Shown: positions 17,375-27,574, counted from the stretch's first letter. The stretch: DNA of 64,000 bases from Prevotella sp. (GCA_017548605.1 JAFYZT010000023.1:62001-126000); one strand, 5' to 3'. The notes: generated by a model not told the origin, from the sequence alone. Numbers and translations are program-made.

Positions 17375-20227
17375 ATGAACAAAAAATGGGTAATACTGCT
17401 GCTACTGCTGCCGGCTCTGTTGAGTATGGTGGCCAGTGGAACTGTGCCCGCACATCCCATGTCCGACAAATGGCGTGCGGTGGGCGATACCATCATTGAC
17501 CTCACAGGTAACAGTCCCATAGACAGCATTATTACTGATGTGGCAGACACCACCGCCGACAGCATCATCGACAACGAACCCGACACCCTGCTGATGGACT
17601 CGCTGGCGCGGGCCATCTACCGCCACAATAAGATGATAGACGACAGCATACGCCTCGACTCCATCAACCGCGCCAAATCGAACAGCATAGAGTCGCCCGT
17701 GACCTATTCTGCCAAGGACTCGCTGGTGTATGATGCTGAGAGCAAAACCGCCTATCTCTTCGGTTCCACGAAAGTAGATTATCAGAACATGAACCTCCAG
17801 AGTGAGAAGGTGGACTTCAACCTGAACAATAATCTGGTTCATGCCACTGGTGTAGCCGACTCGACGGCAAAGAAAGGGTTGAAGGGCACACCTGAGTTCA
17901 AGTGGGGCAGTGATAGTTACGAAAGCGACACCATCTCCTTCAATTTCAAGACCAAAAAAGGTATGATACGCCAGGTATATACCGAACAGGAAGACGGTTT
18001 CCTGCGCGGAGAGAAATCGAAACGTGCCGACGACGGCACACTCTACCTCGAGCATGCAACCTATACCACCTGCGACGAAGAACATCCCGATTTCTACATC
18101 GCCCTGTCGCGCGCCAAGGTACGTCCCGGTAAAGATGTGGTGTTTGGTTCTGCCTATCTGGTGGTGGCCGACGTGCCCATGCCCATCGCCATACCCTATG
18201 GATTTTTCCCCTTCACGAAGAAATACTCCAGCGGATTCATCATGCCCACCTATGGAGACGAGAGCAGCCGTGGTTTCTACCTACGCGATGGCGGCTACTA
18301 TTTCGCCATCAACGACAAGTGGGATCTGAAACTGCTGGCTGAGATATATACCAAAGGGTCGTGGGGTGTTTCCGTGGCTTCCAATTACGTGAAACGCTAC
18401 CGCTACAACGGCAGTTTCTATTTCTCCTACCAAGACACACGGACCGGTGACAAGGGCATGCCTGACTACAATCAGAGAGAGAGTTTCAAGCTGCAATGGA
18501 ACCACACCCAGGACAGCAAGGCCAACCCCTACAGCACTTTATCGGCAAAGGTCAACTTCGCCACGTCGAGTTACGAAAGTAACAACCTGACAAGCATGTA
18601 TAATCCTCAGGCCATGACACAGAGCCTACGCACCTCATCTGTGAACTGGGGAACCAACTTCTCGAGCATCGGCATGAGCATCAACGCCACAGCCGAACTG
18701 TCGCAGAACATGCGCGACACTGTCATCGCCATGACATTGCCCAACCTGACCATCAACGTGACCAAATTCTATCCCTTCAAGCGGAAAAACAGTGCCGGCA
18801 AACAACGGTGGTATGAGAAGATTGGCATGACCTACCGCGGCGATTTAAGAAACAGCATCGAAACAAAAGAAAGCGAAATCTTACATTCCAATCTCATCAA
18901 AGATTGGAAGAATGCCATGCAGCACACCATCCCCATCAGTGCCAATTTCACCCTGTTCAACTACATCAGCATTAACCCAAGCATCAATTTTGTTGACCGT
19001 ATGTACACCAGCAAGGTGAAACGCTCATGGGATGAGGAGTCGCAAAAAGAAGTGAGAGACACCATCTGGGGTTTCAACAACGTGTATAACTGGAGTGCCA
19101 GTGTCGGCATACAGACCACCCTGTATGGTATGTACACGCCCAGCAAGAAAATCTTTGGCGACAAGATTGTTGCCATACGCCACGTGTTCACTCCGAGAGT
19201 GTCATTCGGTTATTCTCCCGATTTCGGAACATCGGGCTATGGCTATTACGACAGCTATGACAAGGTAGATGCCAATGGCAACGTGTCAACCGTAAACTAT
19301 TCCTATTACGACGGCTATATTTTTGGATACCCCGGCAACGCCAAGTCGGGAAGTGTGACCTTTGACATGTCGAATAACATTGAGATGAAAGTGCGCAACG
19401 ACGTGGACAGCATCAAGAAAGTCAGTATCATCGACGAGCTGGGTGCCACCCTTTCCTACAACATGGCCGCCAAGGAACGACAGTGGAGCGACCTGAACGT
19501 GCGCCTCAGACTGAAATGGTGGAAGAGCTACACCTTCAAAATTGACGCAGTCTTCGCCACCTATGCTTACGACCTCGATGAGAACGGTCATCCCTATATA
19601 GGCACCCACACCGAATGGAGCCGTGGGCGATTTGGCCGTTTCAGGGGCATGTCGCAAAACATCTCATACACGCTCACCCCCGAGAAGATCAAGAAATGGT
19701 TTGGCGGCGGCGATGACAATGAAGACGAGGATAGTGAAGACGATGAAGACATAGACACCGAACGTGAGTCGAACATCGACGATGTGATGGTGAAGAACAA
19801 TACGAAAAAGAAGAAATCGGGCAAGGCGGAGACCGACGAAGATGGCTACATGAGATTCAACATGCCTTGGTCGCTTACCATACAATATGGTATAGATATG
19901 AGAGAGAATACCGGTGGTAAATTTAACACCAAGAGCATGCGCTATCCCTATAAGTTTGCGCAGACACTCAACTTCCACGGCAACATACGCATCAGCGACG
20001 GGTGGAACATCGACTTCCAGTCGGGCTACGACTTTGAGAACAAAAAGATTTCTATGACCAGGGCCTCGCTGTCGCGCGACCTGCACTGTTTCAACATGTC
20101 GTGTTCGGTGGTGTTGGCTCCTTACACCAGTTATAACTTCTCCTTCCGATGCAACGCGGCCACACTGACCGATGCTTTGAAATACGACAAGCGCAGTGGC
20201 ATGTCGAATGCGGTGAGATGGTACTAA
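17375..20227 (+). CDS. lptD: LPS-assembly outer membrane protein LptD
   Basis: A 950-residue outer-membrane protein with an N-terminal signal (KKWVILLLLLPALLSMVASG). A periplasmic OstA-like jellyroll follows at about 100-270, with YSAKDSLVYDAESKTAYLFG, VDFNLNNNLVHATG and RGEKSKRADDGTLYLEHA. The rest is a large Tyr-rich beta barrel. It would insert lipopolysaccharide into the outer leaflet with LptE. Compared with E. coli LptD (about 780 residues) it is longer, as is usual in Bacteroidota. A highly acidic then Lys-rich low-complexity segment at about 770-825 is probably an extended loop. It has its own promoter and no adjacent lpt genes. Confidence 0.9.
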   Translation: MNKKWVILLLLLPALLSMVASGTVPAHPMSDKWRAVGDTIIDLTGNSPIDSIITDVADTTADSIIDNEPDTLLMDSLARAIYRHNKMIDDSIRLDSINRAKSNSIESPVTYSAKDSLVYDAESKTAYLFGSTKVDYQNMNLQSEKVDFNLNNNLVHATGVADSTAKKGLKGTPEFKWGSDSYESDTISFNFKTKKGMIRQVYTEQEDGFLRGEKSKRADDGTLYLEHATYTTCDEEHPDFYIALSRAKVRPGKDVVFGSAYLVVADVPMPIAIPYGFFPFTKKYSSGFIMPTYGDESSRGFYLRDGGYYFAINDKWDLKLLAEIYTKGSWGVSVASNYVKRYRYNGSFYFSYQDTRTGDKGMPDYNQRESFKLQWNHTQDSKANPYSTLSAKVNFATSSYESNNLTSMYNPQAMTQSLRTSSVNWGTNFSSIGMSINATAELSQNMRDTVIAMTLPNLTINVTKFYPFKRKNSAGKQRWYEKIGMTYRGDLRNSIETKESEILHSNLIKDWKNAMQHTIPISANFTLFNYISINPSINFVDRMYTSKVKRSWDEESQKEVRDTIWGFNNVYNWSASVGIQTTLYGMYTPSKKIFGDKIVAIRHVFTPRVSFGYSPDFGTSGYGYYDSYDKVDANGNVSTVNYSYYDGYIFGYPGNAKSGSVTFDMSNNIEMKVRNDVDSIKKVSIIDELGATLSYNMAAKERQWSDLNVRLRLKWWKSYTFKIDAVFATYAYDLDENGHPYIGTHTEWSRGRFGRFRGMSQNISYTLTPEKIKKWFGGGDDNEDEDSEDDEDIDTERESNIDDVMVKNNTKKKKSGKAETDEDGYMRFNMPWSLTIQYGIDMRENTGGKFNTKSMRYPYKFAQTLNFHGNIRISDGWNIDFQSGYDFENKKISMTRASLSRDLHCFNMSCSVVLAPYTSYNFSFRCNAATLTDALKYDKRSGMSNAVRWY

Positions 20228-20322
20228 GGAAGGGTAAAAGGGTAAAAGGGTAAAAAGGTAAAAAGGTAAAAAGGTAAAAAGGTAAAAGGGTAAAAAGGTA
20301 AAAGAGTAAAAGGGTAAAAGGG
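20228..20322. repeat. AAGGGTAAAAAGGTAAAA tandem repeat array
   Basis: About a dozen degenerate copies of GGTAAAA(A/G) fill the whole gap between the convergent lptD and antiporter genes. The same unit in the opposite orientation is at 53225-53290. There is no coding potential. Confidence 0.9.
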
Positions 20323-22572
20323 TTAAATTTCAAATAATGATTTGAGGTGTTCTTCCTCGCCCACTACCCAGAGGATGTCGCCCTGGCGGAAACGGTAAGC
20401 AGGATTCACCTGTGACAGGTTTTCCTTTCCTTCTTCCAATCCCACGACCATACAATTGTAAGTGTCGCGTATGCCACTTTGCGCCAACGTCTGCCCCACG
20501 AACTTACTGTTGCTGCCCAAGATGATGCGGCGCAGCTTCATTTCGCGCTTCTCCAACTCATTATCTTCCTCATATATTTCATTGGCCAGGTCATGCCCAA
20601 AGACAGCCAACTGCTCATCGGAGCCAATGACTTGCAGCACATCACCTGGAAAAATAACCGACTCACCATCGGGAATGTTATAACGACGGTTGGCACGCAT
20701 GATGCTGCTCACATGCACCCCGTATTTATGACCTACCGCCAGTTCGCGTAACGTCTTACCCATCCACAACGAGTCGGCAGGCACCTCAAAATCAGCGATA
20801 TGCACATCGCGGTCGAGAAGATGCCCCTCGTAAAGTGGTCGTCGGTGGCCGTGCACTTGCGCCTCAATATCACGCGAGCGCAGGTTGAGTATAAAAAGGC
20901 GTTCCAGACGTATGCTGCGGTGCTTGACCACCCTGGAGAGGATGATGAGAGCCACCACAGCCACGCCGAGGCTGATGAGTATGGCGTTGGAGAAGTCGGA
21001 GAGGTAATGGGCCACGTAGAACACGAAAGCCACGGCAATGGCCAGCCGCACCAAGACGGTGAACAGCAAGGGGAAACGGTTGTAACGGTTTTCCACCCAC
21101 AGGGCCTTGAATTCCTCAGAATGGTTCTTCTTCATGACGATGGCCCTGAGGAAGGGAGAGATGAGGATGACCGTGGCCAGGCCACAGACCAGCTGTGCCC
21201 ATCCCGATGGCAGCACGCGCCGACAGAAAGGCAGGAAGAAGGTGAGCATGATGGCTACGGTAGCCGCCGACACGATGGAGTAGATGAGTGTGTTGATTAC
21301 CATCTGCCTGATCAGTTTCTTCCAGTTGCTCACATCACTTTGCGATGACGACTGGCTGATAGTAATACGGTTCAGACGCAGGGCCCAACTTTTGGGCAGG
21401 TATTTCTCCAACAGGCTGCAAGCGGGTACCGACAGTTTAATCATGTAAGGTGTGAGGAAGGTGGTGATGACCGACACCGCCACCACCACGGGGTACATGA
21501 AACTGCTAATCACCCCCAGCGACAATCCCAGCGAGGCAATGATAAACGAAAATTCACCAATCTGCGCCATGGAGAAGCCACAACGCATGGCCGACTTGAG
21601 CGACTGTCCACCGAGCAGAAAGCCAAAAGTACCGAAGATGGCCTGTCCGAGCAAGATGGTGGCCACCAACACCAGGATAGGCACCGCATATTTCACCAAG
21701 ATAGCCGGATCGACAAGCATACCCACCGACACGAAGAAAATGGCTCCGAAAAGGTTCTTCACCGGCTCCACCACCTTAATAATCTTCTCCGCCTCGACCG
21801 TCTCGGCAAGCACCGAGCCCATCACGAAAGCGCCAAAGGCACTACTGAATCCCACTTCGGTGGAGATAACTGCCATCAAGCAGCACAGGCCGAGGGCCAC
21901 GACCAACAGAGTCTCGGCATTCATCAGCTTACGTACCGAACGGAGCAACCATGGCAGGAAGAAGATGCCCACCACGAACCAGAGTATCAGGAAGAAGCCT
22001 ATCTTCAACACCGCATTGAGCATTTGTCCTCCGTCGGCTCCCGACCCTTCTGCGATGGCTGAGAGCATCACCATGAGAACGATGGCCAATATGTCTTCAA
22101 GGATGAGTACACTCATCACCACACCCGCAAACTTCTGCTGGCGCAGCCCCATGTCGTTGAAAGCCTTGTAGATGATGGTTGTTGATGAGGTGGCAATCAT
22201 ACCGCCGAGGAAGATGCAGTCCATCTTCACCCAACCGAAAGCATAGCCCACACATATGCCCAGCGTCATCATAAAGAAGATGATGGTAACGGTGGTGATG
22301 GCCGGTCCGAAACCCATCTTCAAGATTTTCTTGAATGAGAAGTCCAGTCCCAGAGTGAACAGGAGGAACATCACTCCAATATCTGCCCACGACTTTATAT
22401 TACCCGTGTCGAGCACCGACATGACATACGGCATGTGCGGGCTGACCAAGAAACCGGCCACAATATAGCCCAGAACGAGAGGCTGTTTGAGTTTCTTGAA
22501 CAACAATGTCACCACACCGGCCACGATCAGTATCAGGGCCAGATCTTTAACCAGTGCAGGCAGTTCAGACAT
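20323..22572 (-). CDS. Kef-type cation:proton antiporter with C-terminal RCK_C domains
   Basis: A 749-residue membrane protein. The N-terminal Na+/H+-exchanger fold (about residues 5-390, twelve or so helices) carries QPLVLGYIVAGFLVSPH, LLFTLGLDFSF and GGMIATSSTTIIYKAF. A second set of helices lies at about 415-540. Two TrkA-C/RCK_C ligand-binding domains end the protein: FEVPADSLWMGKTLRELAVG and then FVGQTLAQSGIRDTYN. It should exchange K+ or Na+ for protons across the inner membrane under control of a cytoplasmic ligand; which ion is unknown. It follows pepT by 47 bases of repeat-rich sequence and may be cotranscribed. Confidence 0.93.
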   Translation of the reverse strand: MSELPALVKDLALILIVAGVVTLLFKKLKQPLVLGYIVAGFLVSPHMPYVMSVLDTGNIKSWADIGVMFLLFTLGLDFSFKKILKMGFGPAITTVTIIFFMMTLGICVGYAFGWVKMDCIFLGGMIATSSTTIIYKAFNDMGLRQQKFAGVVMSVLILEDILAIVLMVMLSAIAEGSGADGGQMLNAVLKIGFFLILWFVVGIFFLPWLLRSVRKLMNAETLLVVALGLCCLMAVISTEVGFSSAFGAFVMGSVLAETVEAEKIIKVVEPVKNLFGAIFFVSVGMLVDPAILVKYAVPILVLVATILLGQAIFGTFGFLLGGQSLKSAMRCGFSMAQIGEFSFIIASLGLSLGVISSFMYPVVVAVSVITTFLTPYMIKLSVPACSLLEKYLPKSWALRLNRITISQSSSQSDVSNWKKLIRQMVINTLIYSIVSAATVAIMLTFFLPFCRRVLPSGWAQLVCGLATVILISPFLRAIVMKKNHSEEFKALWVENRYNRFPLLFTVLVRLAIAVAFVFYVAHYLSDFSNAILISLGVAVVALIILSRVVKHRSIRLERLFILNLRSRDIEAQVHGHRRPLYEGHLLDRDVHIADFEVPADSLWMGKTLRELAVGHKYGVHVSSIMRANRRYNIPDGESVIFPGDVLQVIGSDEQLAVFGHDLANEIYEEDNELEKREMKLRRIILGSNSKFVGQTLAQSGIRDTYNCMVVGLEEGKENLSQVNPAYRFRQGDILWVVGEEEHLKSLFEI

Positions 22573-22573
22573 T

Positions 22574-22618
22574 TACGAGTGACGAGTTTTGAGATATGAG
22601 TGACGAGTGAGGTTAAGA
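22574..22618. repeat. GAGTGACGAGT repeat
   Basis: Degenerate copies of GAGTGACGAG fill the gap between the antiporter and pepT genes. Confidence 0.6.
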
Positions 22619-22619
22619 T

Positions 22620-23843
22620 TTACTCGTAATAGTCGGCTGTGAGTTCGCAGATACGTTTCACCACGTTCATAGCTTTCTCCATGACCTGTACCGACACGAA
22701 TTCGAAGGGTCCGTGAAAATTGACACCACCAGCAAAGATGTTCGGGCAGGGCAGTCCCTTGAAAGAGAGTTGGGCTCCATCGGTACCTCCGCGTATAGGC
22801 TCTACCTTCGGTGGCACTCCACAGTCCTGCATGGCCTTGAGCACGAGGTCGATGACATGCATGTTGGGGTCAATCTTCTCCTTCATGTTATAATATTGGT
22901 CATTGACCTCCACCTCGCACGTCCCCTCACCATATTTTTCATTGATGGTACGACCACATTCCAGCATGATGGCTTTGCGCCGTTCGAACAGCTTACGATC
23001 GTGGTCGCGAATGATATATGAGAGCTGTGCCCGTTCGATGTTTGACTGAATGCCCAGCAGGTGATAGAAGCCTTGGTATCCCTCTGTGGTTTCCGGTGTC
23101 TCATTCTCGGGCAGCAATGCCGCAAATTCAGCCGCCAGACGGTTGGCATTGACCATCTTACCCTTGGCATATCCCGGATGTACGCTTACGCCCTTGATAC
23201 GCACCTTGGCCGATGCCGCATTGAAGTTTTCATACTCCAGGTCACCAAGATCACCGCCATCCATGGTATATGCCCACTCACAGCCGAACTTCTCCACATC
23301 GAAATGGTGAGCACCCATACCTATCTCCTCATCGGGGTTGAACGCCACGCGGATATCACCATGCTTGATGTCGTCATGGTCGCGCAGGTAACACATCGCC
23401 TGCACAATCTCGGCGATACCAGCCTTGTCATCGGCTCCCAACAATGTAGTGCCATCGGTGACAATCAGGTCTTCACCCACATGTTGGAGCAGCTCCGGGA
23501 ACTTTTCCGTGCGCATGACGATACCTTCAGAGAGCTCAATGTCGTTGCCGTCATAGTTCTCAACGATGCGTGGGTGGATATTGGCACCACTGCAATCGGG
23601 ACTGGTGTCATAGTGAGAGATGAAACCGATAACGGGCACTTTTTTATCTACATTGCCTTTCAGCGTGGCGTAGATATATCCCTTTTCATCCATCTCCACA
23701 TCGGCGAGACCCTCGTCGATGAGTTCCCGCTTCAGATAATCGGCAAAGAGCAGTTGTTTCTCCGTACTAGGTACAGTCTGAGACTCCTCACTCGACTGTG
23801 TATCGAATTGTGTATATTTTAAGAAACGTTCAACGATATTCAT
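22620..23843 (-). CDS. pepT: Peptidase T (tripeptide aminopeptidase)
   Basis: A complete 407-residue M20-family enzyme. Zinc-site residues are H77 in [10 protein letters not shown]138 in [12 protein letters not shown] and E172/E173 in [35 protein letters not shown] and the C-terminal [11 protein letters not shown] complete the family pattern. It removes N-terminal residues from tripeptides in the cytoplasm. It starts 12 bases after the DUF5606 gene, so it is the last or next-to-last gene of the nusB-yajC-ybbR-coaE-DUF5606 transcription unit. Confidence 0.97.
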   Translation of the reverse strand: MNIVERFLKYTQFDTQSSEESQTVPSTEKQLLFADYLKRELIDEGLADVEMDEKGYIYATLKGNVDKKVPVIGFISHYDTSPDCSGANIHPRIVENYDGNDIELSEGIVMRTEKFPELLQHVGEDLIVTDGTTLLGADDKAGIAEIVQAMCYLRDHDDIKHGDIRVAFNPDEEIGMGAHHFDVEKFGCEWAYTMDGGDLGDLEYENFNAASAKVRIKGVSVHPGYAKGKMVNANRLAAEFAALLPENETPETTEGYQGFYHLLGIQSNIERAQLSYIIRDHDRKLFERRKAIMLECGRTINEKYGEGTCEVEVNDQYYNMKEKIDPNMHVIDLVLKAMQDCGVPPKVEPIRGGTDGAQLSFKGLPCPNIFAGGVNFHGPFEFVSVQVMEKAMNVVKRICELTADYYE

Positions 23844-23855
23844 GGTTATTTCTCC

Positions 23856-24329
23856 TTATTTCTTCGGTTTGTCTTCTTTTTCGGTCTTCTCCTCCATCCT
23901 ATCATCGACATTGTCGCCTTCGGTGGGTTTCATTGAATCTTCGAAATCGGTGATGTCGTTTTTCACCAGAATATCATACCATGAGAGCAATTTGCGGATG
24001 TCACTGTCGTGAACCCTCTCGCGGTCGTAGTTAGGCAGCACCTCGGCGAAATAATTACGCAATTCTTCGGCCTTGCATTTCTTGTAAGCCAACGAGCAGG
24101 CTTTTTTATCCTCTTTGTCGCGCACGGCAGCGAGTACGGTCATCAGGGGCACATCCTCGGTGTCAGAATACATGGCGATGTCGGCCAGTGAAGTGACGCG
24201 GTCGGTAGAAAATGCCGGTATTCGTTTGTGGGTCTCATCGAGTGCTTCGACGATGAGTGTGTTCTTACCTCTTGATACCAGTTTGTAAAGCCCTGGTTTT
24301 CCGGCTATTGAAAGAATTGTCTGTTGCAT
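23856..24329 (-). CDS. DUF5606 domain-containing protein
   Basis: A 157-residue protein starting with LSIAGKPGLYKLVSRGKNTL and then LIVEALDETHKRIPAF, the conserved core of DUF5606 (first ~60 residues). A helical middle and a low-complexity acidic/Lys tail (about 135-157) follow. The family is restricted to Bacteroidota, has no known function and is commonly found close to coaE. No signal or membrane segment is present. It follows coaE after a repeat-filled gap of 116 bases. Confidence 0.9.
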   Translation of the reverse strand: MQQTILSIAGKPGLYKLVSRGKNTLIVEALDETHKRIPAFSTDRVTSLADIAMYSDTEDVPLMTVLAAVRDKEDKKACSLAYKKCKAEELRNYFAEVLPNYDRERVHDSDIRKLLSWYDILVKNDITDFEDSMKPTEGDNVDDRMEEKTEKEDKPKK

Positions 24330-24359
24330 GTGAATATTGAAGTTTTTGAGTTATTGAGT

Positions 24360-24470
24360 TCTTATTTATAGGAAATTTTAGGTTATCTTAGGCATTCCTA
24401 AGTTATCCTAGGCTATCCTAGGTTATCTTTGGTTATCCTAGGTACCTAGGGTGTCTTAGGGGGGCCTAAA
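24360..24470. repeat. CCTAGGTTATCCTAGG tandem repeat array
   Basis: About ten degenerate copies of a 10-base unit, CCTAGGTTAT/CCTAAGTTAT, fill the gap between coaE and the DUF5606 gene and run into the end of coaE. The complementary unit (CCTAGGATTA) forms a second array at 28895-28980. Confidence 0.85.
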
Positions 24471-25021
24471 ATCTTATCCAGTTGGGTGTCGATGTCGGCG
24501 ATACCGTCATTGAAAATGACGATATGGCTGCGGCGCTTTGCCTCATCGGGGGCCATCTGACGATGAATCCATTCCAACGCCTTCGCACGGCTGATTCCGT
24601 CGCGCTGCATGATTCTTTCGATGCGCGTCTCCAACGGAGCATCAACATATATGATTTTGTCCACCAGCCGGTCAAAGCCACTTTCGAAAAGTATGGCACA
24701 TTCCATCCACCGCAGTGGGGAGTTGATGAAAGCTTTTGCTACGGCAGGGTGTACGATTTGGTCGATGCGCTGTGCATTCTCAGCTGAAGCAAGAATGAAA
24801 CGAGCCATAACCCCTTTGTTGAGTCGTCCGTCAATATACAGGTCCTCTCCCACGAGTCTTGTCAACCGCCGTTGTAAATCCTTGCGTTCACGCATGAGCT
24901 GTTTGGCCACATCGTCGCAGTAGAATACCTGTATTCCTCTGGCTTCAAGGCGTTCACATACGAACGACTTACCACTGCCTATTCCCCCGGTGACGGCCAC
25001 ACGTGCCCCTTCCTTCATCAT
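24446..25021 (-). CDS. coaE: Dephospho-CoA kinase
   Basis: A 191-residue P-loop kinase with VAVTGGIGSGKSFVCERLE (Walker A, residues 12-19), the CoA-binding region LVGEDLYIDGRLNKGVMA, and IVHPAV. A lid with RIMQRDGISRAKALEWIHRQ follows. It performs the last step of coenzyme A synthesis. The start overlaps the ybbR stop by four bases. The last few codons (GPPKTP) are encoded by the adjacent repeat array, so the C-terminus has probably been altered by it. The size is normal. Confidence 0.97.
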   Translation of the reverse strand: MMKEGARVAVTGGIGSGKSFVCERLEARGIQVFYCDDVAKQLMRERKDLQRRLTRLVGEDLYIDGRLNKGVMARFILASAENAQRIDQIVHPAVAKAFINSPLRWMECAILFESGFDRLVDKIIYVDAPLETRIERIMQRDGISRAKALEWIHRQMAPDEAKRRSHIVIFNDGIADIDTQLDKILGPPKTP

Positions 25022-26001
25022 AGCTGCTCAATGAGGTAGTCGACCTGTTCTATTTCCAATGAGGCCCTGATGACCAACTCCGGTTTAGCCACCAATTTCA
25101 GTGTGCATTTGTCAGATGAAGCATTCTCTATCTCGTGATAATCCACCTCCACACGGAAGTCACTGGGGAACACCTGGTCGACGAGATGGCTGCCCACCAC
25201 GAAGCGCACCTTCACCTGCGACGGGAAGGTTCTGAGTACCTTTCCCTCGGGCATATTGACAGCCACCACAGGCACCTCGAAAGTGCTTTCCGTGAGCACA
25301 TCAGCATCTATCTCGAGCGAGACGGCAGGTGGTACCAGCTTCACACCACTTTTCTTTAGCAGTTGGACGGGTTGTCTCTCCGATGTCGATACGTCCTCCC
25401 GACTGGTGTATTCCGTGGTGACAAACGTGATGCTGTTTAACATGTCGTTTGTGGCATACACATCAACACTGTCAGGTACCAACTTGGTTTGCGTGATAAA
25501 ATAGTTTTGTGCCGCCTCGATTTTTCCTCTGAACATCACAGGCACCTTCTTATGCAGACCGTGGTTGAAATAGAGGTCAATTTTCTCGGGTTTGATGCCC
25601 CTAATATCCGTCGACTTATATAATTGCTGCCGGATAAGTCTTTGCAATTCCGCCGCCGACACCACACCGTGGCCATCGGACTTGGAATAGTTGGCAAAAT
25701 TGATTTTCAGGGGTTGAATGTGGTCGGTAAACCAATATGCCGCCATGACATAACCTTTGTCACGCAGAGTCACCTTGATGGTATCCTGAAATTCGCTTGT
25801 CAGCACGATATTGTCGGGCACGTTGACTATTTCCACGGGCACACTCACTTCTTTTTCCAGACTTTCATTCAGCGTGATAATCAACCAGAAAACCCCGCTG
25901 ACAGCCAGGAAAAACAAGAAAATCAGAAACTCCTTATTCAACAGTCGCAATAAGAAGTTCCTGAAATGGCTGAACAATCGTCGAAACGAGAAATTCATCA
26001 A
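25018..26001 (-). CDS. YbbR-like domain protein
   Basis: A 327-residue protein with a basic N-terminus, one transmembrane helix (FLIFLFFLAVSGVFWLIITL, about residues 25-44) and a periplasmic part built of YbbR-like repeats. The repeats include VPVEIVNVPDNIVLTSEFQD and VPVVAVNMPEGKVLRTFPSQ. In Firmicutes YbbR binds the c-di-AMP cyclase; in Bacteroidota the role is unclear. It sits between yajC and coaE in the conserved order and is translationally coupled to coaE. Confidence 0.88.
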   Translation of the reverse strand: MMNFSFRRLFSHFRNFLLRLLNKEFLIFLFFLAVSGVFWLIITLNESLEKEVSVPVEIVNVPDNIVLTSEFQDTIKVTLRDKGYVMAAYWFTDHIQPLKINFANYSKSDGHGVVSAAELQRLIRQQLYKSTDIRGIKPEKIDLYFNHGLHKKVPVMFRGKIEAAQNYFITQTKLVPDSVDVYATNDMLNSITFVTTEYTSREDVSTSERQPVQLLKKSGVKLVPPAVSLEIDADVLTESTFEVPVVAVNMPEGKVLRTFPSQVKVRFVVGSHLVDQVFPSDFRVEVDYHEIENASSDKCTLKLVAKPELVIRASLEIEQVDYLIEQL

Positions 26002-26056
26002 GGTATTTATATTATCTTACTATTTCTCCAATGTGAGGTGAGGAGCTTCAGATAAG

Positions 26057-26398
26057 TTACTTAACGTCTTTCTGCATTTGCGATGCCGATGCATCGGCAT
26101 AGACATACGATTTGTCTACTTCAATGACTACTCCATGAGCTATCTCCACCTCCACTTTGTTGGTGTTGAGGTCGATATGCTTCACCGTGCCATATATGCC
26201 GCCACCAGTAACCACGCGCGTGCCTGTTTGCAGTTGGTTTTGGAAATTACGTATCTCTTTTTGTTTTTTCTGCTGCGGACGAATCATGAAGAACCACATG
26301 ATGGCAAAGATAGCCACCATCATAATCAGGAAGCCCATGCCTCCACCAGCTGGTTGTTGTGCGGCATCTTGTGCCGACAATAGAATTGTTGTGTTCAT
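26057..26398 (-). CDS. yajC: Preprotein translocase subunit YajC
   Basis: A 113-residue protein with one transmembrane helix (GFLIMMVAIFAIMWFFMI, about residues 22-39). The YajC signature follows: RPQQKKQKEIRNFQNQLQ, TRVVTGGGIYGTVKHID and VEIAHGVVIEVDKSYV. It associates with SecDF and the Sec translocon in the inner membrane. It lies between nusB and ybbR, the usual Bacteroidota order. Confidence 0.97.
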   Translation of the reverse strand: MNTTILLSAQDAAQQPAGGGMGFLIMMVAIFAIMWFFMIRPQQKKQKEIRNFQNQLQTGTRVVTGGGIYGTVKHIDLNTNKVEVEIAHGVVIEVDKSYVYADASASQMQKDVK

Positions 26399-26466
26399 TG
26401 CGATTTATTTGTAATTATAATGATTATTCACTTGGATTATCCAGGATACCTGTGAACCTGTGAGGT

Positions 26467-27417
26467 TCAGTTTATGCCATCCTTTCTTTCGGGCATGGGC
26501 TTGAGCATTACGCCCGTGTTGTAAAGGTGTCGCGCTATGGCATCGAGCATTCCATTGATATATCCCGCGCTCTTAGGTGTGCTGTACAACTTTGCCAAAT
26601 CGACATACTCATTGATAGTGACACTCACCGGGATGTTAGGGAAGGAGAGCATTTCGGCGATAGCTATCTGCATGATCACCACATCCATGTATGCCAATCG
26701 TGAGAAGTCCCAGTTGTGTGATGCCTCACTCATGTATTTCTGATAAGTATCGGCATTGAGGATGGTGGAACGGAACAGTTTCGAAGCGAAGTCCTTGTCC
26801 TCTTCATCTTTGTATTCCGGTAGTAGTTCCTGTTTTCCCGCCGTCTTGGGGTCGAACCGTTTGATGGTCTTCAGCACGAAGGTATCAACGACCTCTTTGT
26901 CGTCATTCCAATATAGACTTTTCTCTTCGAGTATGGCATCGAGGTCTTCGTTATCTTGGATAAACAGTTTATATAGTTTTCTCCATACCTCACGGTCTAT
27001 CTCATAGTTGTCCTCCTCCTCTTCCATGTATTCTTTGTACACTTGGCTCTGCTCGATGTTGGCAGCCAGTTTCCTGACAAACTCCGTATCGTCGTCCCAC
27101 GAAGCCTTGCTACTTTCCCGGAAAGCCATGAGCATGTGATTTTCTTCGAGTTGCAGAGCGAACCTGTTATCTACGAACTTGAATGAGGGAGGCTTTGTCC
27201 CTTCTCTTTCCGCCCTGTTTGACAATATTTCCAGTTTTTTCCGCATTTCCTTGTTAACAGAAACGATGAGCAGCAAAAGCATATTATAGAGATCGTATGC
27301 TTTTGACAGGCTGAACATCAGTTCTTTCTCCGCATGGCTCATGTTTTTGTGTCCGTTTTGATAGTATGCGTAGGTTAACTGAACTATTTTGATTCTTATC
27401 AATTCCCTATTAATCAT
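26467..27417 (-). CDS. nusB: Transcription antitermination factor NusB
   Basis: A 316-residue protein. The C-terminal ~140 residues are the NusB RNA-binding helical domain, with DFASKLFRSTI, DVVIMQIAIAEML, SVTINEYVDLAKLYSTPKSA and GYINGMLDAIAR. The N-terminal half is a Bacteroidota-specific helical extension; E. coli NusB is about 140 residues. It binds boxA RNA with NusE during rRNA transcription. A minus-strand TATTTTTG box 57 bases upstream probably drives the nusB-yajC-ybbR-coaE operon. Confidence 0.95.
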   Translation of the reverse strand: MINRELIRIKIVQLTYAYYQNGHKNMSHAEKELMFSLSKAYDLYNMLLLLIVSVNKEMRKKLEILSNRAEREGTKPPSFKFVDNRFALQLEENHMLMAFRESSKASWDDDTEFVRKLAANIEQSQVYKEYMEEEEDNYEIDREVWRKLYKLFIQDNEDLDAILEEKSLYWNDDKEVVDTFVLKTIKRFDPKTAGKQELLPEYKDEEDKDFASKLFRSTILNADTYQKYMSEASHNWDFSRLAYMDVVIMQIAIAEMLSFPNIPVSVTINEYVDLAKLYSTPKSAGYINGMLDAIARHLYNTGVMLKPMPERKDGIN

Positions 27418-27473
27418 GCCTTTTGTGTGCTTTTATGTTGTCAGTATCTGATGTATAGGTGTAATAATTTCTG

Positions 27474-27481
27474 CAAAAATA
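27474..27481 (-). promoter_or_regulatory. -7 box (TATTTTTG) of the nusB operon
   Basis: A minus-strand match to TAnnTTTG, 57 bases before nusB, in the divergent gap with rplY. Confidence 0.55.
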
Positions 27482-27540
27482 GCAAATTTCCACTTACCTT
27501 GCAAGAAAATGCTTATGTTTTCTATTATTTTTTTTGGTAT

Positions 27541-27574
27541 TTTTTGTGGGTTTGGAAGAAAAAGCGTACCTTTG
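27541..27574 (+). promoter_or_regulatory. Promoter of rplY (TTTTTG, 20 bp, TACCTTTG)
   Basis: TACCTTTG at 27567-27574 with TTTTTG at 27541-27546 gives a 20-base spacing. The leader to the start codon is about 75 bases. Confidence 0.7.

Noticed and set aside
23061..23822. 253-codon plus-strand frame opposite pepT
   Set aside because: It is antisense to a complete, motif-rich peptidase gene and has no features of its own.
24360..24470. Possible CRISPR-like array in the CCTAGG repeats
   Set aside because: Units are about ten bases, directly adjacent and degenerate, with no spacers of uniform length and no cas genes nearby. The same applies to 28895-28980 and 20228-20322.
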